A DNA stretch of 57,723 bases, taken from positions 1 to 57,723 of the forward strand of contig JAKMEQ010000005.1 in assembly GCA_022425805.1 (NCBI GenBank), written 5' to 3'. The stretch is from Acidimicrobiales bacterium. GTDB taxonomy: Bacteria; Actinomycetota; Acidimicrobiia; Acidimicrobiales; UBA8592. The translations under genes and the position numbers were made by a program. The notes under the pieces are model-generated. The model was not told the DNA's origin. It did not search any database and was given only the letters and a program-made list of their open reading frames with translations. The stretch's first letter is position 1; every line of letters starts with the position of its first letter. This document shows positions 11,812-20,495 of this stretch, piece after piece.

Positions 11812-12485
11812 TGGCAAAAGTAGATGTTCTTAAAGTAAGTGGGGGAAAAGCGGGAAGCGTTGAGCTCGATGACCATATCTTTGGTATTGAACCCAACGTC
11901 CCGGTGATGCATCAGGTAGTCAACGCACAGCTTGCTACTAGAAGAGCAGGAACTCATAATACAAAAACACGCGCCGAGGTAAGAGGTGGTGGCGCTAAGC
12001 CTTGGAAACAAAAAGGAACAGGTCGGGCAAGAGCTGGGTCATCAAGAATTCCGCAATGGCGTGGAGGTGGCGTCGCCATGGGGCCAAAGCCAAGAGACTA
12101 TTCCCAAAAGACCCCAAAGAAAATGAAACGATTGGCTCTGTACTCGGCCTTATCAGACAGGGCTCTAGAAGATAGTGTTTTAGTGGTTGAAAATTGGAAT
12201 TTTGAACAGCCAAAAACGAAAGAAGCTAGGGATGCTCTAGAAGCTATTGGGGCAAATGGGAAAGTCCTTCTGGTCGTTGATGATGCAAATGTAAATGCAA
12301 GAAAAAGTTTTAGGAATCTTGCCAATGCTCATGTGATCTCTCCAATGCAGTTAAACGTATTTGATGTCCTAGTAAGTGATGTAGTTGTGTTCACCAAGGA
12401 GAATCTGTTGTCCACCTCGTCTTCAAATAAGACAAACGAGAATTCCTCAAATCCTTCAAATGAAGAAGAAACGGAGGAGTCATGA
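11811..12485 (+). CDS. rplD: 50S ribosomal protein L4, with polar acidic tail
   Basis: L4 binds 23S rRNA early in assembly and lines part of the exit tunnel through its extended loop. The 224-aa product has the loop segment [36 protein letters not shown]. The last ~25 residues are Ser/Asn/Glu-rich and end in EEETEES, beyond the usual end of the fold. In E. coli L4 is the autogenous regulator of the S10 operon, so it is the first candidate ligand for the leader upstream of rplC. It overlaps rplW by ATGA. Confidence 0.97.
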   Translation: MAKVDVLKVSGGKAGSVELDDHIFGIEPNVPVMHQVVNAQLATRRAGTHNTKTRAEVRGGGAKPWKQKGTGRARAGSSRIPQWRGGGVAMGPKPRDYSQKTPKKMKRLALYSALSDRALEDSVLVVENWNFEQPKTKEARDALEAIGANGKVLLVVDDANVNARKSFRNLANAHVISPMQLNVFDVLVSDVVVFTKENLLSTSSSNKTNENSSNPSNEEETEES

Positions 12486-12772
12486 CGGATGGCCGTGACA
12501 TTATTGTGAAGCCAATCGTGAGTGAGAAATCTTATAGGCTCTTAGAAGATAACGTGTACACATTTGAAGTTCACTCTGATGCTACGAAGCCACAGATAAG
12601 AAGCGCAGTAGAAGAAATATTCGGTGTCCGCGTTACAAGAGTCAATACCCTTAATCGAAAAGGGAAACGTAAAAGAAACCGAAGAAATTTCTCTTACGGT
12701 CGCAAATCTGATCAGAAGCGCGCCCTCGTCACTCTCGCCGAAGGCGACTCAATCGAACTGTTTGACGTATAG
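12482..12772 (+). CDS. rplW: 50S ribosomal protein L23
   Basis: L23 sits at the exit of the ribosomal tunnel and docks signal recognition particle and trigger factor. The 96-aa protein has the typical start [19 protein letters not shown], the segment [19 protein letters not shown] and a basic loop [20 protein letters not shown]. Length is normal. Its ATG overlaps the rplD stop, and rplB starts 8 bases later. Confidence 0.97.
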   Translation: MTDGRDIIVKPIVSEKSYRLLEDNVYTFEVHSDATKPQIRSAVEEIFGVRVTRVNTLNRKGKRKRNRRNFSYGRKSDQKRALVTLAEGDSIELFDV

Positions 12773-12780
12773 GAATCAGG

Positions 12781-13617
12781 ATGGCTATTAGAAGACGAAA
12801 ACCCACAAGTCCAGGTCGACGGTTCCAAACGCAGGCTGATTTTTCTGAGATTACGAAAACTAGTCCAGAAAAATCTCTTACTACGAGTAAGCCAAAAACA
12901 GGCGGCCGAAATAATTATGGTCGTAAAACCTCTCGTCACCGAGGGGGAGGCCATAAGCAACTTTATCGAAAAGTTGATTTCCGTCGTGATAAGGATGGGG
13001 TCCCAGCAACAGTCGCATCAATTGAATATGACCCGAATCGAACATGTAGGATTGCTTTACTTCACTACCATGATGGTGAAAAACGGTATATCTTAGCTCC
13101 GGATACCTTAGAAGTAGGAGATATTCTCCATTCTGGTCAAGGTTCGGAGATACGTATCGGGAATGCGCTTCCACTTCGATTCATACCTGTAGGTACGGTT
13201 GTTCACAATATCGAATTGCGGCCGGGTGGTGGAGGACAATTAGCTCGAAGTGCTGGCTCCAGCGTCCAACTTGTTGCTAAAGAAGGAAATTACGCAACGG
13301 TAAGACTCCCAAGTACTGAAATGCGTAGAGTACCAATTGATGGTATGGCAACAGTTGGCTCGGTTGGAAATGCAGAACACGAACTTATAAAGATTGGTAA
13401 AGCCGGTCGGAACAGATGGAAGGGGAAGCGTCCACAGACTCGTGGTGTGGCTATGAACCCTGTCGATCACCCTCACGGTGGTGGTGAAGGAAAAACTTCG
13501 GGTGGACGTCATCCTGTATCCCCTTGGGGTAAACCAGAGGCCAGAACACGGAATAAGAAGAAAGAATCACAACAACTAATTGTTCGCCGAAGGCGCACTC
13601 GAGGATCACGTAGGTAA
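12781..13617 (+). CDS. rplB: 50S ribosomal protein L2
   Basis: L2 binds 23S rRNA near the peptidyl transferase centre and is needed for subunit joining. The 278-aa product shows [21 protein letters not shown], the RNA-binding core [18 protein letters not shown], and the conserved C-terminal sequence [20 protein letters not shown] that includes the essential histidine of the [11 protein letters not shown] loop. It fits the usual length. rpsS follows after 10 bases. Confidence 0.98.
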   Translation: MAIRRRKPTSPGRRFQTQADFSEITKTSPEKSLTTSKPKTGGRNNYGRKTSRHRGGGHKQLYRKVDFRRDKDGVPATVASIEYDPNRTCRIALLHYHDGEKRYILAPDTLEVGDILHSGQGSEIRIGNALPLRFIPVGTVVHNIELRPGGGGQLARSAGSSVQLVAKEGNYATVRLPSTEMRRVPIDGMATVGSVGNAEHELIKIGKAGRNRWKGKRPQTRGVAMNPVDHPHGGGEGKTSGGRHPVSPWGKPEARTRNKKKESQQLIVRRRRTRGSRR

Positions 13618-13627
13618 AGGAACTGAT

Positions 13628-13906
13628 ATGGCAAGAAGTCTAAAAAAAGGCCCCTTCGTTGATGGTCATCTACTCAAAAAAATTGACCGTTTGAACTCTT
13701 CTGGTTCAAAAGAAGTGATTAAAACTTGGTCACGGCGTTCTACAATCATTCCTGACATGATTGGGCACACCATAGCTGTACACGATGGTCGTAAACATGT
13801 GCCTGTCTATGTAACAGAAACTATGGTCGGCCATAAACTGGGTGAATTTGCACCAACTCGAACATTCAAGTTTCATGCTGGACAAGAACGTGGAGTCCGA
13901 AGCTAA
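13628..13906 (+). CDS. rpsS: 30S ribosomal protein S19
   Basis: S19 is a 30S head protein that forms a bridge to the 50S subunit and contacts A-site tRNA. The ATG at 13628 gives [19 protein letters not shown], the family start, for a 92-aa product; a longer in-frame reading from 13580 would overlap rplB and is rejected. The core [43 protein letters not shown] is textbook. Its stop overlaps the rplV ATG by one base. Confidence 0.97.
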   Translation: MARSLKKGPFVDGHLLKKIDRLNSSGSKEVIKTWSRRSTIIPDMIGHTIAVHDGRKHVPVYVTETMVGHKLGEFAPTRTFKFHAGQERGVRS

Positions 13907-14619
13907 TGGGTGCTGTCAAGACAAATGAACGCCCAGGAACTCGGGCCCAAATAAAGTATGTCAGGTCATCAGCTTCCAAAGCTCGAGAGGTCCTTAATCT
14001 CATCCGCCTCAAATCCTATGACGACGCAATAGACCTCTTGACATTCTCAGAGCGCAGAATCAGTGACACTATTCAAAAGTGTGTAAATTCTGCTGCGGCG
14101 AATGCTGAGAATAATGATGGTATTTCTTCAGAGGAGCTGTATGTCTCGTCCTGCTACGCAGATGAAGGACCAACTCTTAAGCGTTGGAGGCCAAGAGCAC
14201 GTGGACGTGCTACACGGATTAACAAACGAACGTGCCACATTACTATAATTCTTACCAGATATACCGCAGACGAAATTGACGAAATGAGAGCACGAGCAGC
14301 ACTTAAGGGCTCTGCTACGGCACCGAATTCTGCAGAAGCGCGACGTAAGCGGGTAGAGAAGTCCAAGGAGTCATCGAAAGATGAGCAAGAAGAGGTATTA
14401 GAGGCAGAGCAAGAAGAGGTATTAGAGGCAGAGCAAGAAGAGGTATTAGAGGCAGAGCAAGAAGAGGTATTAGAGGCAGAGCAAGAAGAAGATGATGTCG
14501 CTGTCGAAGCAGTTTCTATCCTTCCCGAAAGTATGCCGGAAAGTGCAGAAGGTGAATCACCTTCTGAAGATGACAACAAGGAAATAGGTTCGGAAAATGA
14601 AACCGAGGAAGGTCAATAA
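13906..14619 (+). CDS. rplV: 50S ribosomal protein L22 with long acidic repeat tail
   Basis: L22 lines the peptide exit tunnel. The first ~115 residues are a normal L22 ([20 protein letters not shown], then [18 protein letters not shown] and RTCHITIIL). The protein then runs on to 237 aa with a tail of about 120 residues, roughly twice the normal size. The tail holds four identical eight-residue units of the type EQEEVLEA encoded by exact 24-bp repeats, then more acidic residues. Long L22 tails occur in other Actinobacteria, but these exact repeats look recently expanded. It is linked by 1-base overlaps to rpsS and rpsC. Confidence 0.96.
   Translation: MGAVKTNERPGTRAQIKYVRSSASKAREVLNLIRLKSYDDAIDLLTFSERRISDTIQKCVNSAAANAENNDGISSEELYVSSCYADEGPTLKRWRPRARGRATRINKRTCHITIILTRYTADEIDEMRARAALKGSATAPNSAEARRKRVEKSKESSKDEQEEVLEAEQEEVLEAEQEEVLEAEQEEVLEAEQEEDDVAVEAVSILPESMPESAEGESPSEDDNKEIGSENETEEGQ
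14383..14489 (+). repeat. 24-bp tandem repeat inside rplV
   Basis: A 24-bp unit starting GAGCAAGAAGAGG is present in four exact head-to-tail copies (14383-14406, 14407-14430, 14431-14454, 14455-14478) plus an 11-base partial fifth copy to 14489. The unit is a multiple of three, so each copy adds eight residues (EQEEVLEA) and copy-number change would not break the frame. Exact identity, including third codon positions, points to recent replication slippage or unequal recombination. Confidence 0.97.
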
Positions 14620-15518
14620 TGGGTCAAAAAGTTAATCCTTACGGGTTTCGCCTTGGGGTGACAACAGATTGGAAATCAAGATGGTTTGCTAATCGAGACT
14701 ACGCTGATTTCGTTATTGAAGATTGGAAGATACGAGACTTCCTGATGACGGCGCTCCCACATGCTGCAATTTCTAGGGTTGAAGTTGAACGAACACGTGA
14801 CAAACTGCGAATCGATGTTCACACTGCCCGACCTGGAATAGTCATAGGGAGAAAAGGAGCCGAAGCAGATCGACTTAGAACAGGATTAACGGATATAACT
14901 GGAAATCCAAAAGTCCAACTCAATATTCAAGAGATTAAACAGCCTGAACTAGACGCAGCACTGATTGCTCAAGGAGTTGCAGATCAACTAGCTGGTCGTG
15001 TCGCCTTCCGGCGAGCGATGAAACGGGCTGTCCAGAACGCTCAGAAAGCAGGTGCGTTAGGCATCCGTGTTCAATGTTCCGGTCGTCTTGGAGGTGCAGA
15101 AATGTCCCGATCTGAATGGTATCGCGAAGGTCGCGTTCCGCTTCAGACACTCAGAGCAGACATTGACTATGGTTTCCGAGAAGCACATACGACCTACGGC
15201 AGGATCGGGGTGAAAGTGTGGATTTATAAAGGAGACATCCTTCCCTATAAAGTTCAAGCTGAAGAGAAAATTACTAGGGAAGCGGCAATGGCTGTCGGGG
15301 AGACCTCAGGACCTAGCCATCCCAAGCAAGTGGTATCTTCATCAGCCGCACGTCACAAGCCCTCCACCGAAGATGAGGGCGAATTGAAAGAACTTGCTCC
15401 TTTGGTACAAGAAGCTGATCCAGAATTTGAGAAGCTACTTGATGAAGAAGAGCAGATTGCGCGGATAACTAACGAAAAATTCCAGACGCCTACATTCCGG
15501 CCTGGGGAGGCAGACTAA
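14619..15518 (+). CDS. rpsC: 30S ribosomal protein S3 with acidic tail
   Basis: S3 forms part of the mRNA entry site of the 30S subunit. The 299-aa product opens with [20 protein letters not shown] and has the KH-domain GxxG-type segment [15 protein letters not shown], then [20 protein letters not shown] and the C-terminal domain [20 protein letters not shown]. About 85 further residues form an acidic, Ser-rich tail (for example [20 protein letters not shown]) that the E. coli protein lacks. The start overlaps the rplV stop (TAATG), and rplP overlaps its own stop in the same way. Confidence 0.97.
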   Translation: MGQKVNPYGFRLGVTTDWKSRWFANRDYADFVIEDWKIRDFLMTALPHAAISRVEVERTRDKLRIDVHTARPGIVIGRKGAEADRLRTGLTDITGNPKVQLNIQEIKQPELDAALIAQGVADQLAGRVAFRRAMKRAVQNAQKAGALGIRVQCSGRLGGAEMSRSEWYREGRVPLQTLRADIDYGFREAHTTYGRIGVKVWIYKGDILPYKVQAEEKITREAAMAVGETSGPSHPKQVVSSSAARHKPSTEDEGELKELAPLVQEADPEFEKLLDEEEQIARITNEKFQTPTFRPGEAD

Positions 15519-15934
15519 TGCTAATGCCTAAGAAAGTGGCTCATCGAAAGCACCATCGTGGCCGAACGAGAGGAAATGCTAAAGGCGGCAGTGAGGTTGT
15601 TTTCGGCGAATATGGAGTTCAAGCGCTTGAGCCTGGTTGGATAACCGCACGCCAGATAGAAGCTGCACGTATCGCTATGACTCGACATATTAAAAGAGGC
15701 GGAAAGGTCTGGATAAATGTTTTCCCAGACAAACCTGTGACAGAGAAACCTGCAGAAACGCGTATGGGGTCAGGCAAAGGAAACGTAGAACGGTGGGTGG
15801 CTGTAGTGCGACCTGGAAAAATCCTCTTCGAGCTTTCATATGGTGATGAAAATGTGGCTAGAGAAGCGATTGATCGTGCTATCCAGAAACTCCCAATTAA
15901 GGCAAAGTTCGTTACTCGGAGGGAAGGGTTCTAA
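15518..15934 (+). CDS. rplP: 50S ribosomal protein L16
   Basis: L16 helps shape the A site of the 50S subunit. The 138-aa protein begins [19 protein letters not shown], matching the family start (MLQPKRTKFRK in E. coli), so the ATG at 15518 is kept rather than the ATG two codons in. It shows the segments [20 protein letters not shown] and [18 protein letters not shown]. It is coupled by one-base overlaps to rpsC before it and rpmC after it. Confidence 0.97.
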   Translation: MLMPKKVAHRKHHRGRTRGNAKGGSEVVFGEYGVQALEPGWITARQIEAARIAMTRHIKRGGKVWINVFPDKPVTEKPAETRMGSGKGNVERWVAVVRPGKILFELSYGDENVAREAIDRAIQKLPIKAKFVTRREGF

Positions 15935-16158
15935 TGGCTAGAGCAACAGAAATTAAAGAATTGAGTGATGGCGACCTTTTGACCGCTTTGGATAACTCCA
16001 AAGAAGAACTATTTAACCTTCGATTCCAGTTGGTTACAGGGCAATTGGACAACTACAGCAGAATCAAAGAAGTAAAAAGAGATGTAGCTCGAGCTATGAC
16101 AGAATTGCGTGAGCGTGAAATAGCTGCGGCTGAAGAGCTGGAGGAGATTGATGACTGA
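15934..16158 (+). CDS. rpmC: 50S ribosomal protein L29
   Basis: L29 is a small helical protein near the tunnel exit. The 74-aa product has the family pattern ELSDGDLLTALDNSKEELFN followed by LRFQLVTGQLDNYSRIKEVK and an acidic C-terminus EELEEIDD that adds a few residues to the usual 60-70. Its ATG overlaps the rplP stop and its end overlaps the start of rpsQ by eight bases. Confidence 0.95.
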   Translation: MARATEIKELSDGDLLTALDNSKEELFNLRFQLVTGQLDNYSRIKEVKRDVARAMTELREREIAAAEELEEIDD

Positions 16159-16423
16159 TCAGAGCACTGAACGACCTAATCGACGGAAAATACGTGAGGG
16201 ACTTGTTGTTTCAAGTGGAATGGATAAAACGGCCGTTGTAGCTATTGTTGATCGCGTCCGCCATCGTAGATACAACAAAACTGTTCAACGTACATCAAAG
16301 TTTTTTGTTCATGACGCAGATAATGATCTTAATGTAGGGGACCGTGTTCGTATCCAAGAGACACGCCCTTTGTCGAAGAGAAAACGCTGGCGCCTAGTTG
16401 AAATTCTGGAGCGTGCCCGATGA
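16151..16423 (+). CDS. rpsQ: 30S ribosomal protein S17
   Basis: S17 is a primary 16S rRNA-binding protein with an OB fold. I take the ATG at 16151 ([20 protein letters not shown]) over the TTG one codon before; the product is 90 aa. The core [20 protein letters not shown], then [20 protein letters not shown] and [14 protein letters not shown], is typical. Overlap with rpmC (8 bases) and an ATGA overlap with rplN indicate translational coupling. Confidence 0.96.
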   Translation: MTDQSTERPNRRKIREGLVVSSGMDKTAVVAIVDRVRHRRYNKTVQRTSKFFVHDADNDLNVGDRVRIQETRPLSKRKRWRLVEILERAR

Positions 16424-16788
16424 TCCAACAAGAGTCTCGATTAAAGGTAGCTGATAATTCTGGAGCTAAAGAAGTCCTATGTATCAAAGTTTTGGGTGGC
16501 TCTAAACGTCGTTACGGAACAATAGGGGATGTGTTCGTAGCGACTGTCAAGGATGCTAGTCCTGGAGCAGAGGTAAAGAAAGGCGATGTAGTGAAGTGTG
16601 TTGTCGTTCGGACAAAAAAAGAATGTCGTCGACCTGATGGCTCATACATACGGTTTGATGAAAATGCCGCTGTGCTGATTAACGATGCTCGACAACCACG
16701 CGGGACACGCATTTTTGGACCGGTTGGACGTGAATTACGGGATAAACAATTCATGCGGATTGTTTCTCTAGCACCGGAGGTTTTGTGA
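16420..16788 (+). CDS. rplN: 50S ribosomal protein L14
   Basis: L14 sits at the subunit interface of the 50S. The 122-aa product begins [20 protein letters not shown], continues with [20 protein letters not shown], and contains the signature stretch [20 protein letters not shown] and the end [23 protein letters not shown]. This is the exact family length. The start overlaps the rpsQ stop (ATGA); rplX begins one base after its stop. Confidence 0.98.
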   Translation: MIQQESRLKVADNSGAKEVLCIKVLGGSKRRYGTIGDVFVATVKDASPGAEVKKGDVVKCVVVRTKKECRRPDGSYIRFDENAAVLINDARQPRGTRIFGPVGRELRDKQFMRIVSLAPEVL

Positions 16789-16789
16789 A

Positions 16790-17098
16790 ATGAGAATCAA
16801 AAAAGGTGACAAAGTCGTTGTTCTTTCTGGAAAAGATAGAGGCAAAGAAGGTGAGGTCTCATTCGTATCTCCACAGAAAGGCAAACTCATCGTAGATGGT
16901 GTCAACATTTCAAAGAAACATCAGCGCCCTACTAAGGAAACGATGCAGGGTGGGATTATTGATAAGGAGATGCCTATCGATGCATCGAATGTTGCGGTGA
17001 TAAGCCCTCAAGATGGTAAAGCTACCCGAATCGGATACCGAATCGCTAATGATGGCTCTAAGGTCCGAATATGCCGTCGTACAGGAGCTGATCTGTAA
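16790..17098 (+). CDS. rplX: 50S ribosomal protein L24
   Basis: L24 starts assembly of the 50S subunit and sits at the tunnel exit. The 102-aa protein has the KOW motif at its N-terminus, [20 protein letters not shown], then [16 protein letters not shown] and the C-terminal [21 protein letters not shown]. It spans the usual length and overlaps the rplE ATG by one base. Confidence 0.97.
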   Translation: MRIKKGDKVVVLSGKDRGKEGEVSFVSPQKGKLIVDGVNISKKHQRPTKETMQGGIIDKEMPIDASNVAVISPQDGKATRIGYRIANDGSKVRICRRTGADL

Positions 17099-17661
17099 TG
17101 GTTGTATCGCAAATGCCGCGCTTGAAAGAACAATATGTGAATGAATTTCGCGTGTCGCTTCGAACAAGCCTCGGGAAATCCAATATCATGGAAGTCCCAG
17201 AAATAGAAAAAATTGTTGTAAACATGGGTGTAGGAGAAGCAGTAACACGTTCTGCTGCTCTTGAAGGAGCGATCACGGATCTTAGCGTGATTACTGGTCA
17301 AAAACCTATGGTAACGAGGGCTAAAAAATCAATAGCTGGGTTTAAACTACGTGAAGGTAATCCAATTGGTGCAAAGGTAACACTTCGCGGCGATCGAATG
17401 TATGAATTTTTTGATCGCCTAATCAGTTTAGCGATTCCTCGAGTGCGCGATTTCCGTGGTCTTCCTCTTCGGTCATTTGATGGTCATGGAAACTACACAT
17501 TCGGAGTCACTGAGCAGATCATATTTCCAGAAATTGACTATGACAAAATCGATTCAACCCGTGGCATGGACATAACTATTGTCACTACAGCAAATAATGA
17601 TCAAGAAGGCCGAGCCTTGCTTGATTCATTCTCATTCCCATTCCGAACTGAAGGAAATTAA
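17098..17661 (+). CDS. rplE: 50S ribosomal protein L5
   Basis: L5 binds 5S rRNA and forms part of the central protuberance. The 187-aa product contains the family signature [15 protein letters not shown], then [45 protein letters not shown] and [17 protein letters not shown]. The ATG at 17098 overlaps the rplX stop; a second ATG five codons in (MPRLKEQY) is an alternative start that would remove only MVVSQ. Confidence 0.97.
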   Translation: MVVSQMPRLKEQYVNEFRVSLRTSLGKSNIMEVPEIEKIVVNMGVGEAVTRSAALEGAITDLSVITGQKPMVTRAKKSIAGFKLREGNPIGAKVTLRGDRMYEFFDRLISLAIPRVRDFRGLPLRSFDGHGNYTFGVTEQIIFPEIDYDKIDSTRGMDITIVTTANNDQEGRALLDSFSFPFRTEGN

Positions 17662-17665
17662 CCAC

Positions 17666-17851
17666 ATGGCAAAAAAAGCTCTAGTTAATAAACAACGTAA
17701 AACTCCAAAGTTTAAAGTGCGTGCCTATACCCGTTGCAGACGGTGCGGGCGACCACGTTCTGTTTACAGAAAATTTGGCTTGTGTCGTGTGTGTTTACGT
17801 GAACTTGCTCATGCCGGAGATCTTCCGGGTGTGACAAAGGCGAGCTGGTAG
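17666..17851 (+). CDS. rpsN: 30S ribosomal protein S14, zinc-binding type
   Basis: S14 is a 30S head protein. This is the short 61-aa zinc-ribbon (type Z) form: [20 protein letters not shown] is followed by CRRCGRP and CRVCLRE, giving two CxxC pairs. The ATG at 17666 is the family start; upstream in-frame codons overlap rplE and are rejected. Keeping a zinc-dependent S14 is worth setting against the loss of the RpoC Zn2 site in this genome. Confidence 0.97.
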   Translation: MAKKALVNKQRKTPKFKVRAYTRCRRCGRPRSVYRKFGLCRVCLRELAHAGDLPGVTKASW

Positions 17852-17865
17852 GAGGTTGCTGAGAT

Positions 17866-18270
17866 ATGACGATGACTGACCCTGTCGCAGATATGTTGAC
17901 ACGAATCCGTAATGCAAATACCGCAATGCACGATGATGTTGATATGCCTTCGTCGAAATTGAAGGAGTCCTTGGCTGGGCTGCTTCAGAAGGAAGGCTAT
18001 ATCGATGACTATGTTATTTCTGAGAATGGCGACCGGCCTGGGAAAACGCTTAAAATTGAAATGAAATACTCACCATCACGAGCTCGAGTAATTTCAGGCA
18101 TAAAAAGAGTATCTAAACCTGGCCTTCGTGTTTATTCAAAGTCAAATGAGATCCCAAGAGTCTTAGGAGGACTAGGGGTAGCTGTAGTATCAACCAGCCA
18201 AGGGCTTATGAGCGATCGTGAAGCTCGTAAACGCCGCATGGGTGGCGAAATACTCTGTTACGTCTGGTAG
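17866..18270 (+). CDS. rpsH: 30S ribosomal protein S8
   Basis: S8 binds the central domain of 16S rRNA. The 134-aa product starts [20 protein letters not shown], the usual actinobacterial form, with GGAGG at 17851-17855 upstream. It ends in the signature [27 protein letters not shown]. In E. coli S8 is the repressor of the spc operon. It is separated from rplF by 13 bases. Confidence 0.97.
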   Translation: MTMTDPVADMLTRIRNANTAMHDDVDMPSSKLKESLAGLLQKEGYIDDYVISENGDRPGKTLKIEMKYSPSRARVISGIKRVSKPGLRVYSKSNEIPRVLGGLGVAVVSTSQGLMSDREARKRRMGGEILCYVW

Positions 18271-18283
18271 AGAGGTATATGAA

Positions 18284-18823
18284 ATGTCTCGTATAGGAAA
18301 AACCCCAATTCCAATAACTTCAGGTGTTGAGGTCTCTATTAATGGTCCCCATTTAGAAATCAAAGGCCCTAAAGGAACTCTGGATCATACTATTCCAGAA
18401 GGAATCACTCTCGAACATAAAGAGGAAACCGTCTTTGTCCATTCTGAGAATGATGAACGACGCCTAAAGGCTCTTCATGGATTGACCCGCTCTCTGATTA
18501 ACAACATGGTCATTGGTGTTACAGAAGGATATAGAAAAGAACTTCAGCTTGTTGGTGTTGGTTACCGTGTCCAAGCAAAGGGTAAGACTAATTTAGAGCT
18601 GCAACTAGGCTTCAGCCACCCTGTCAATGTTGCGGCACCTGACGGTATTGAGTTTGATGTCCCATCACCCACAGAGCTAAACATCATCGGCATTGATAAA
18701 CAAATAGTGGGACAGGTTGCAGCAGATATTCGGGCATTGAAAAAGCCAGAGCCATATAAGGGAAAAGGTATCCGATATGTCGGGGAACACATTATCCGTA
18801 AAGCCGGGAAGGCAGTGAAATAG
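18284..18823 (+). CDS. rplF: 50S ribosomal protein L6
   Basis: L6 lies near the factor-binding site of the 50S subunit. The ATG at 18284 gives the family start MSRIGKTPIPITSGVEVSIN and a 179-aa product; a longer reading from 18218 would lie inside rpsH. Both L6 repeats are visible, and the C-terminal signature EPYKGKGIRYVGEHIIRKAG is intact. rplR follows after 9 bases. Confidence 0.97.
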   Translation: MSRIGKTPIPITSGVEVSINGPHLEIKGPKGTLDHTIPEGITLEHKEETVFVHSENDERRLKALHGLTRSLINNMVIGVTEGYRKELQLVGVGYRVQAKGKTNLELQLGFSHPVNVAAPDGIEFDVPSPTELNIIGIDKQIVGQVAADIRALKKPEPYKGKGIRYVGEHIIRKAGKAVK

Positions 18824-18832
18824 GTATTAAAT

Positions 18833-19198
18833 ATGGGTGATTCAGCAAAACGTAAAAGAGACGGACGGATCCGGAGACATAACCGGTTGCGAAGAAAAAT
18901 ACACGGTACTAGTGAACGACCACGACTTGCCGTGTTTCGATCGAACCGAAATATTTCCGCACAAATTATTGATGATGATAAAGGCCACACCTTGGTTGCT
19001 GCTTCGAGTCTAGAAGCAGATATTCGTGTGGGCGGAGCAAAGGGTATTACGGTAGCAACTCAAGTAGGTGAACTAGTGGGGCAACGTGCTAAAGCTGCTG
19101 GGATCGAAGCGATTGTCTTCGACCGGGGCGGCCTCAAATATCATGGACGTATAGCTGCAGTTGCAAATGCGGCCCGAGAAGCAGGATTAGAATTCTAA
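18833..19198 (+). CDS. rplR: 50S ribosomal protein L18
   Basis: L18 binds 5S rRNA together with L5. The 121-aa product shows [40 protein letters not shown] and the end [20 protein letters not shown] followed by EAGLEF. Length and sequence are standard. The stop overlaps the rpsE ATG (TAATG), so rpsE is likely translated by coupling. Confidence 0.97.
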   Translation: MGDSAKRKRDGRIRRHNRLRRKIHGTSERPRLAVFRSNRNISAQIIDDDKGHTLVAASSLEADIRVGGAKGITVATQVGELVGQRAKAAGIEAIVFDRGGLKYHGRIAAVANAAREAGLEF

Positions 19199-19764
19199 TG
19201 AATGAACAACAAGAAAAAGTCCCAGGTGAACTTAGAGACTCTCGAGTGATCCATATCAATCGAGTAGCGAAAGTTGTGAAAGGCGGCAGGAGGTTCTCAT
19301 TCACAGCTTTAGTTGTTGTTGGGGATGGAGCTGGCCGCGTTGGGCTAGGTTATGGAAAAGCGAAAGAAGTACCACTCGCTATACAAAAAGGAACTGAAGA
19401 AGCTAAGCGCAACTTATTTCAAGTACCGATGGCAGGATCTACAGTGGTTCATCCGATAATAGGCGAAACAGGTGCTGGCCGTGTCTTGTTGAAACCTGCT
19501 GCACCTGGTACCGGAGTTATAGCTGGAGGCGCCGCTCGTATAATTCTAGAAGAAGCTGGAATCAAGGATATTTTGTGTAAATCCTTAGGTTCGCCGAACC
19601 ATATCAATGTTGCTCGAGCAACTATAAACGGCCTTTCTAATCTGCAACGCCCTGATGAGGTCGCTTCCCTCCGTGGCCTTGATGCAGAAGATTTCGTTCC
19701 ATCTGGAATGCTAGATGCATATAAAGAATCCGAACGTACTGTTAAATCATTGAATAAGGGTTGA
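19198..19764 (+). CDS. rpsE: 30S ribosomal protein S5
   Basis: S5 works with S4 and S12 in decoding accuracy and mRNA helicase activity. The 188-aa protein has [20 protein letters not shown], then [29 protein letters not shown], and the C-terminal [16 protein letters not shown]. It is a normal S5 with a slightly longer C-terminus. The rpmD start lies two bases after its stop. Confidence 0.97.
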   Translation: MNEQQEKVPGELRDSRVIHINRVAKVVKGGRRFSFTALVVVGDGAGRVGLGYGKAKEVPLAIQKGTEEAKRNLFQVPMAGSTVVHPIIGETGAGRVLLKPAAPGTGVIAGGAARIILEEAGIKDILCKSLGSPNHINVARATINGLSNLQRPDEVASLRGLDAEDFVPSGMLDAYKESERTVKSLNKG

Positions 19765-19766
19765 TT

Positions 19767-19949
19767 ATGGAGCTAAAAGTCACACAGATTCGTTCATCTA
19801 TCGGGACTAAACCTAAACAACGTGGGACTTTACGGTCACTAGGGTTAGGGAGGATCGGGAAATCTCGTATTCACCAAGACCGTCCAGAGATACGCGGGAT
19901 GATAGCAAAAGTCCCTCATCTTATTGAAGTTCAGGAAATTACGGATTAA
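19767..19949 (+). CDS. rpmD: 50S ribosomal protein L30
   Basis: L30 is a small 50S protein found in most but not all bacteria. The ATG at 19767 gives MELKVTQIRSSIGTKPKQRG, then TLRSLGLGRIGKSRIHQDRP and EIRGMIAKVPHLIEVQEITD, 60 aa in all, the usual size. A TTG two codons upstream overlaps the rpsE stop and is a less likely start. Confidence 0.96.
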   Translation: MELKVTQIRSSIGTKPKQRGTLRSLGLGRIGKSRIHQDRPEIRGMIAKVPHLIEVQEITD

Positions 19950-19978
19950 ACCACAAGGTATGAGGAGAGAAGGCAGAG

Positions 19979-20467
19979 ATGAAAGTACATGACCTACACC
20001 CCCAACCGGGGTCCAATCGTCGAACGAAGCGTGTTGCGCGTGGCATCGGTGGGAAGGGCGGAAAAACTGCAGGAAGAGGCAGCAAAGGACAACGCGCCCG
20101 TGGAACAGTTCGCGTTGGTTTTGAGGGCGGGCAGAATCCGCTTCATCTCCGCCTCCCAAAATTACGCGGATTTAATAACCCATTCCGAGTAGAATACCAA
20201 GCGATTAATATCGATACTCTTGCTGAAATTGGGGAGAAAGAGATTACTCCTGAACTATTACGCCAAATAGGTCTACTGCGTAAGAATGCCTTAGTGAAAA
20301 TTCTAGGACGTGGAGAGTTAAATTCAGGTATAGAAGTTTCTGCTCATGCATTTTCGAAGTCGGCAGAAGACGCTATAAAGGCGGCTGGCGGAACAGTGAC
20401 GATTATACCTAAACCATGGGGTGATAGAAGGCCACCCGCTAAAGGCAACGCACTAACCAACCGCTAA
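19979..20467 (+). CDS. rplO: 50S ribosomal protein L15
   Basis: L15 is a late-assembly 50S protein. The 162-aa product has the glycine-rich N-terminal extension RVARGIGGKGGKTAGRGSKG that threads into rRNA, followed by FEGGQNPLHLRLPKLRGFNN and the C-terminal globular part GIEVSAHAFSKSAEDAIKAAG. A Shine-Dalgarno-like AGGAGAGAAGG at 19962-19972 precedes the ATG. secY follows after 28 bases. Confidence 0.97.
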   Translation: MKVHDLHPQPGSNRRTKRVARGIGGKGGKTAGRGSKGQRARGTVRVGFEGGQNPLHLRLPKLRGFNNPFRVEYQAINIDTLAEIGEKEITPELLRQIGLLRKNALVKILGRGELNSGIEVSAHAFSKSAEDAIKAAGGTVTIIPKPWGDRRPPAKGNALTNR

Positions 20468-20495
20468 AAAACTTATTGCAGTCTAGGAGAAATTT

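Noticed and set aside
13580-13627. N-terminal extension of S19 from 13580
   Set aside because: It overlaps rplB in another frame, and the family start [10 protein letters not shown] at 13628 is clear.
14154-14579. Open reading frame of 141 codons on the minus strand across the rplV tail, rich in Ser, Ala and Cys
   Set aside because: It is the mirror of the 24-bp repeats and the acidic tail; composition is repetitive and it has no independent start signal or family pattern.
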